A stretch of 6,520 bases of DNA, from assembly GCA_030045215.1 (NCBI GenBank), contig JASIBJ010000374.1, forward strand, positions 1 to 6,520. Direction: 5' to 3'. The translations under genes and the position numbers were made by a program. Below, one piece after another: positions 6,207-6,520 of the stretch; the stretch's first letter is position 1; each line of letters starts with the position of its first letter. Origin of the DNA: Streptosporangiaceae bacterium (lineage in GTDB: Bacteria > Actinomycetota > Actinomycetes > Streptosporangiales > Streptosporangiaceae). The notes beneath the pieces were generated by a model. That model saw only the letters and a list, made by a program, of their open reading frames with translations, did not search any database and was not told where the DNA came from.

Positions 6207-6300
6207 GCAGACCCTAGGCCGGACCGCGGAGCTGCGGCCCGGAGAAGCGGTGACCACGGCCGCGTGCGCTTGAGCCTTCAGCCCACGGGGCGCTCCCGCT
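6207..6300. other. Short intergenic gap, no clear terminator
   Basis: GC-rich spacer after the methyltransferase-like gene. It contains only small dyads (GGCCG at 6217-6221 with CGGCC at 6235-6239, or CCGC at 6224-6227 with GCGG at 6234-6237), mutually exclusive and without a T-run. Operon termination may occur here or be factor-dependent. Confidence 0.35.
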
Positions 6301-6329
6301 TAGACAGGAAGTTAGCTATTTGCCATACT
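6301..6329 (+). promoter_or_regulatory. Promoter of the ArsR-type gene, predicted leaderless
   Basis: TAGACA (6301-6306, five of six bases of TTGACA) and CATACT (6324-6329, four of six of TATAAT) are separated by exactly 17 bp. The expected transcription start, about 7 nt past the -10, falls on the GTG at 6336, and no Shine-Dalgarno sequence precedes that codon. Both facts point to a leaderless mRNA, common in actinomycetes. Confidence 0.6.
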
Positions 6330-6334
6330 AGCTA
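6313..6334. repeat. Paired TAGCTA palindromes, candidate autoregulatory operator
   Basis: The self-complementary hexamer TAGCTA occurs at 6313-6318 and 6329-6334, 16 bp apart start to start, with the second extended to CTAGCTAG (6328-6335). They bracket the -10 box, forming an overall dyad of the size bound by dimeric ArsR/SmtB proteins. The local AT-rich stretch stands out from its surroundings. Autoregulation is inferred. Confidence 0.4.
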
Positions 6335-6335
6335 G

Positions 6336-6520
6336 GTGACGAATGCCGAGCTGCCCATCGACGTGGAGCTGGTGAAGGCGCTGGCCAGCGACAAGCGGCT
6401 GCTGATCCTGGAATGGCTGCGCGACCCCGAAGCGCATTTCCCGGCCCAGCGCGACGGTGATCTGGTGCGCGACGGGGTGTGCTCGCTGTTCATCGCGGAC
6501 AAGCTCGGGGTGAGCCAGCC
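6336..6520 (+). CDS. ArsR-family winged-helix transcriptional regulator (N-terminal part)
   Basis: 61 complete codons are visible before the window ends. The sequence V-T-N-A-E-L-P-I-D-V-E-L-V-K-A-L-A-S-D-K (translated with M at the GTG) leads into RLLILEWLRDPEAHFP, the start of an ArsR-type helix-turn-helix where A-L-A-S/H-x-x-R-L-x-I-L is the family signature. The next segment, about residues 35-48 (AQRDGDLVRDGVCS), resembles an insertion I know from actinomycete ArsR-like regulators. The visible end, FIADKLGVSQP, is the first helix and turn of the DNA-reading motif. No sensing cysteines can be judged because the rest is missing. Same strand as the catabolic operon but with its own promoter 129 bp downstream of it. 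Could control the locus or only itself. Confidence 0.85.
   Translation, partial: MTNAELPIDVELVKALASDKRLLILEWLRDPEAHFPAQRDGDLVRDGVCSLFIADKLGVSQ

Noticed and set aside
6217..6239. Possible intrinsic terminator after the MetE-like gene
   Set aside because: Short competing stems, a large loop in the longer one, and no following T-run.

Overview
The window looks like high-GC actinomycete chromosome. The composition is GC-rich with strong third-position G/C, GTG and TTG starts are used, genes are packed with 1-4 bp start/stop overlaps, one promoter is streptomycete-like (TTGACA-N17-TAGCTT), and one regulator gene appears to be transcribed without a leader. No mobile element, CRISPR array, tRNA or rRNA was seen.

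Layout: two divergent aromatic-degradation operons flank a roughly 440-bp control region. The left operon (minus strand, read from about 2609 down to 1 and beyond) encodes a LigK/GalC-type 4-carboxy-4-hydroxy-2-oxoadipate (CHA) aldolase, a PrpF-fold LigU/GalD-type 4-oxalomesaconate tautomerase, and a LigJ-type 4-oxalomesaconate (OMA) hydratase that runs off the left edge. Successive genes overlap by 4 bp. Together they form the lower gallate / protocatechuate-4,5-cleavage route: OMA is isomerised, hydrated to CHA, and cleaved to pyruvate and oxaloacetate.

The right operon (plus strand, 3050-6206) encodes a class III (LigB-fold) extradiol ring-cleavage dioxygenase of the single-chain DesZ/LigZ kind, a second amidohydrolase-2 enzyme related to LigJ and LigY, and a stand-alone MetE C-terminal-type zinc methyl/alkyl-transferase. 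The last gene is coupled to the second by a TGATG junction. A monocistronic ArsR-type winged-helix regulator starts at 6336 and runs off the right edge.

Working model (inference): the dioxygenase opens a catechol-like ring, probably gallate, an O-methylated gallate or a related lignin-derived acid. The second amidohydrolase processes the ring-opened product, and the left operon takes OMA to central metabolism. The MetE-like protein is the odd member. It may dispose of methyl groups released from methoxy-aromatics, or act directly on a methylated intermediate. The dioxygenase also lacks the second metal-ligand histidine of LigB, having Asp-Asp-Gln at that place. The right operon is therefore the part of the window most likely to hold undescribed chemistry.
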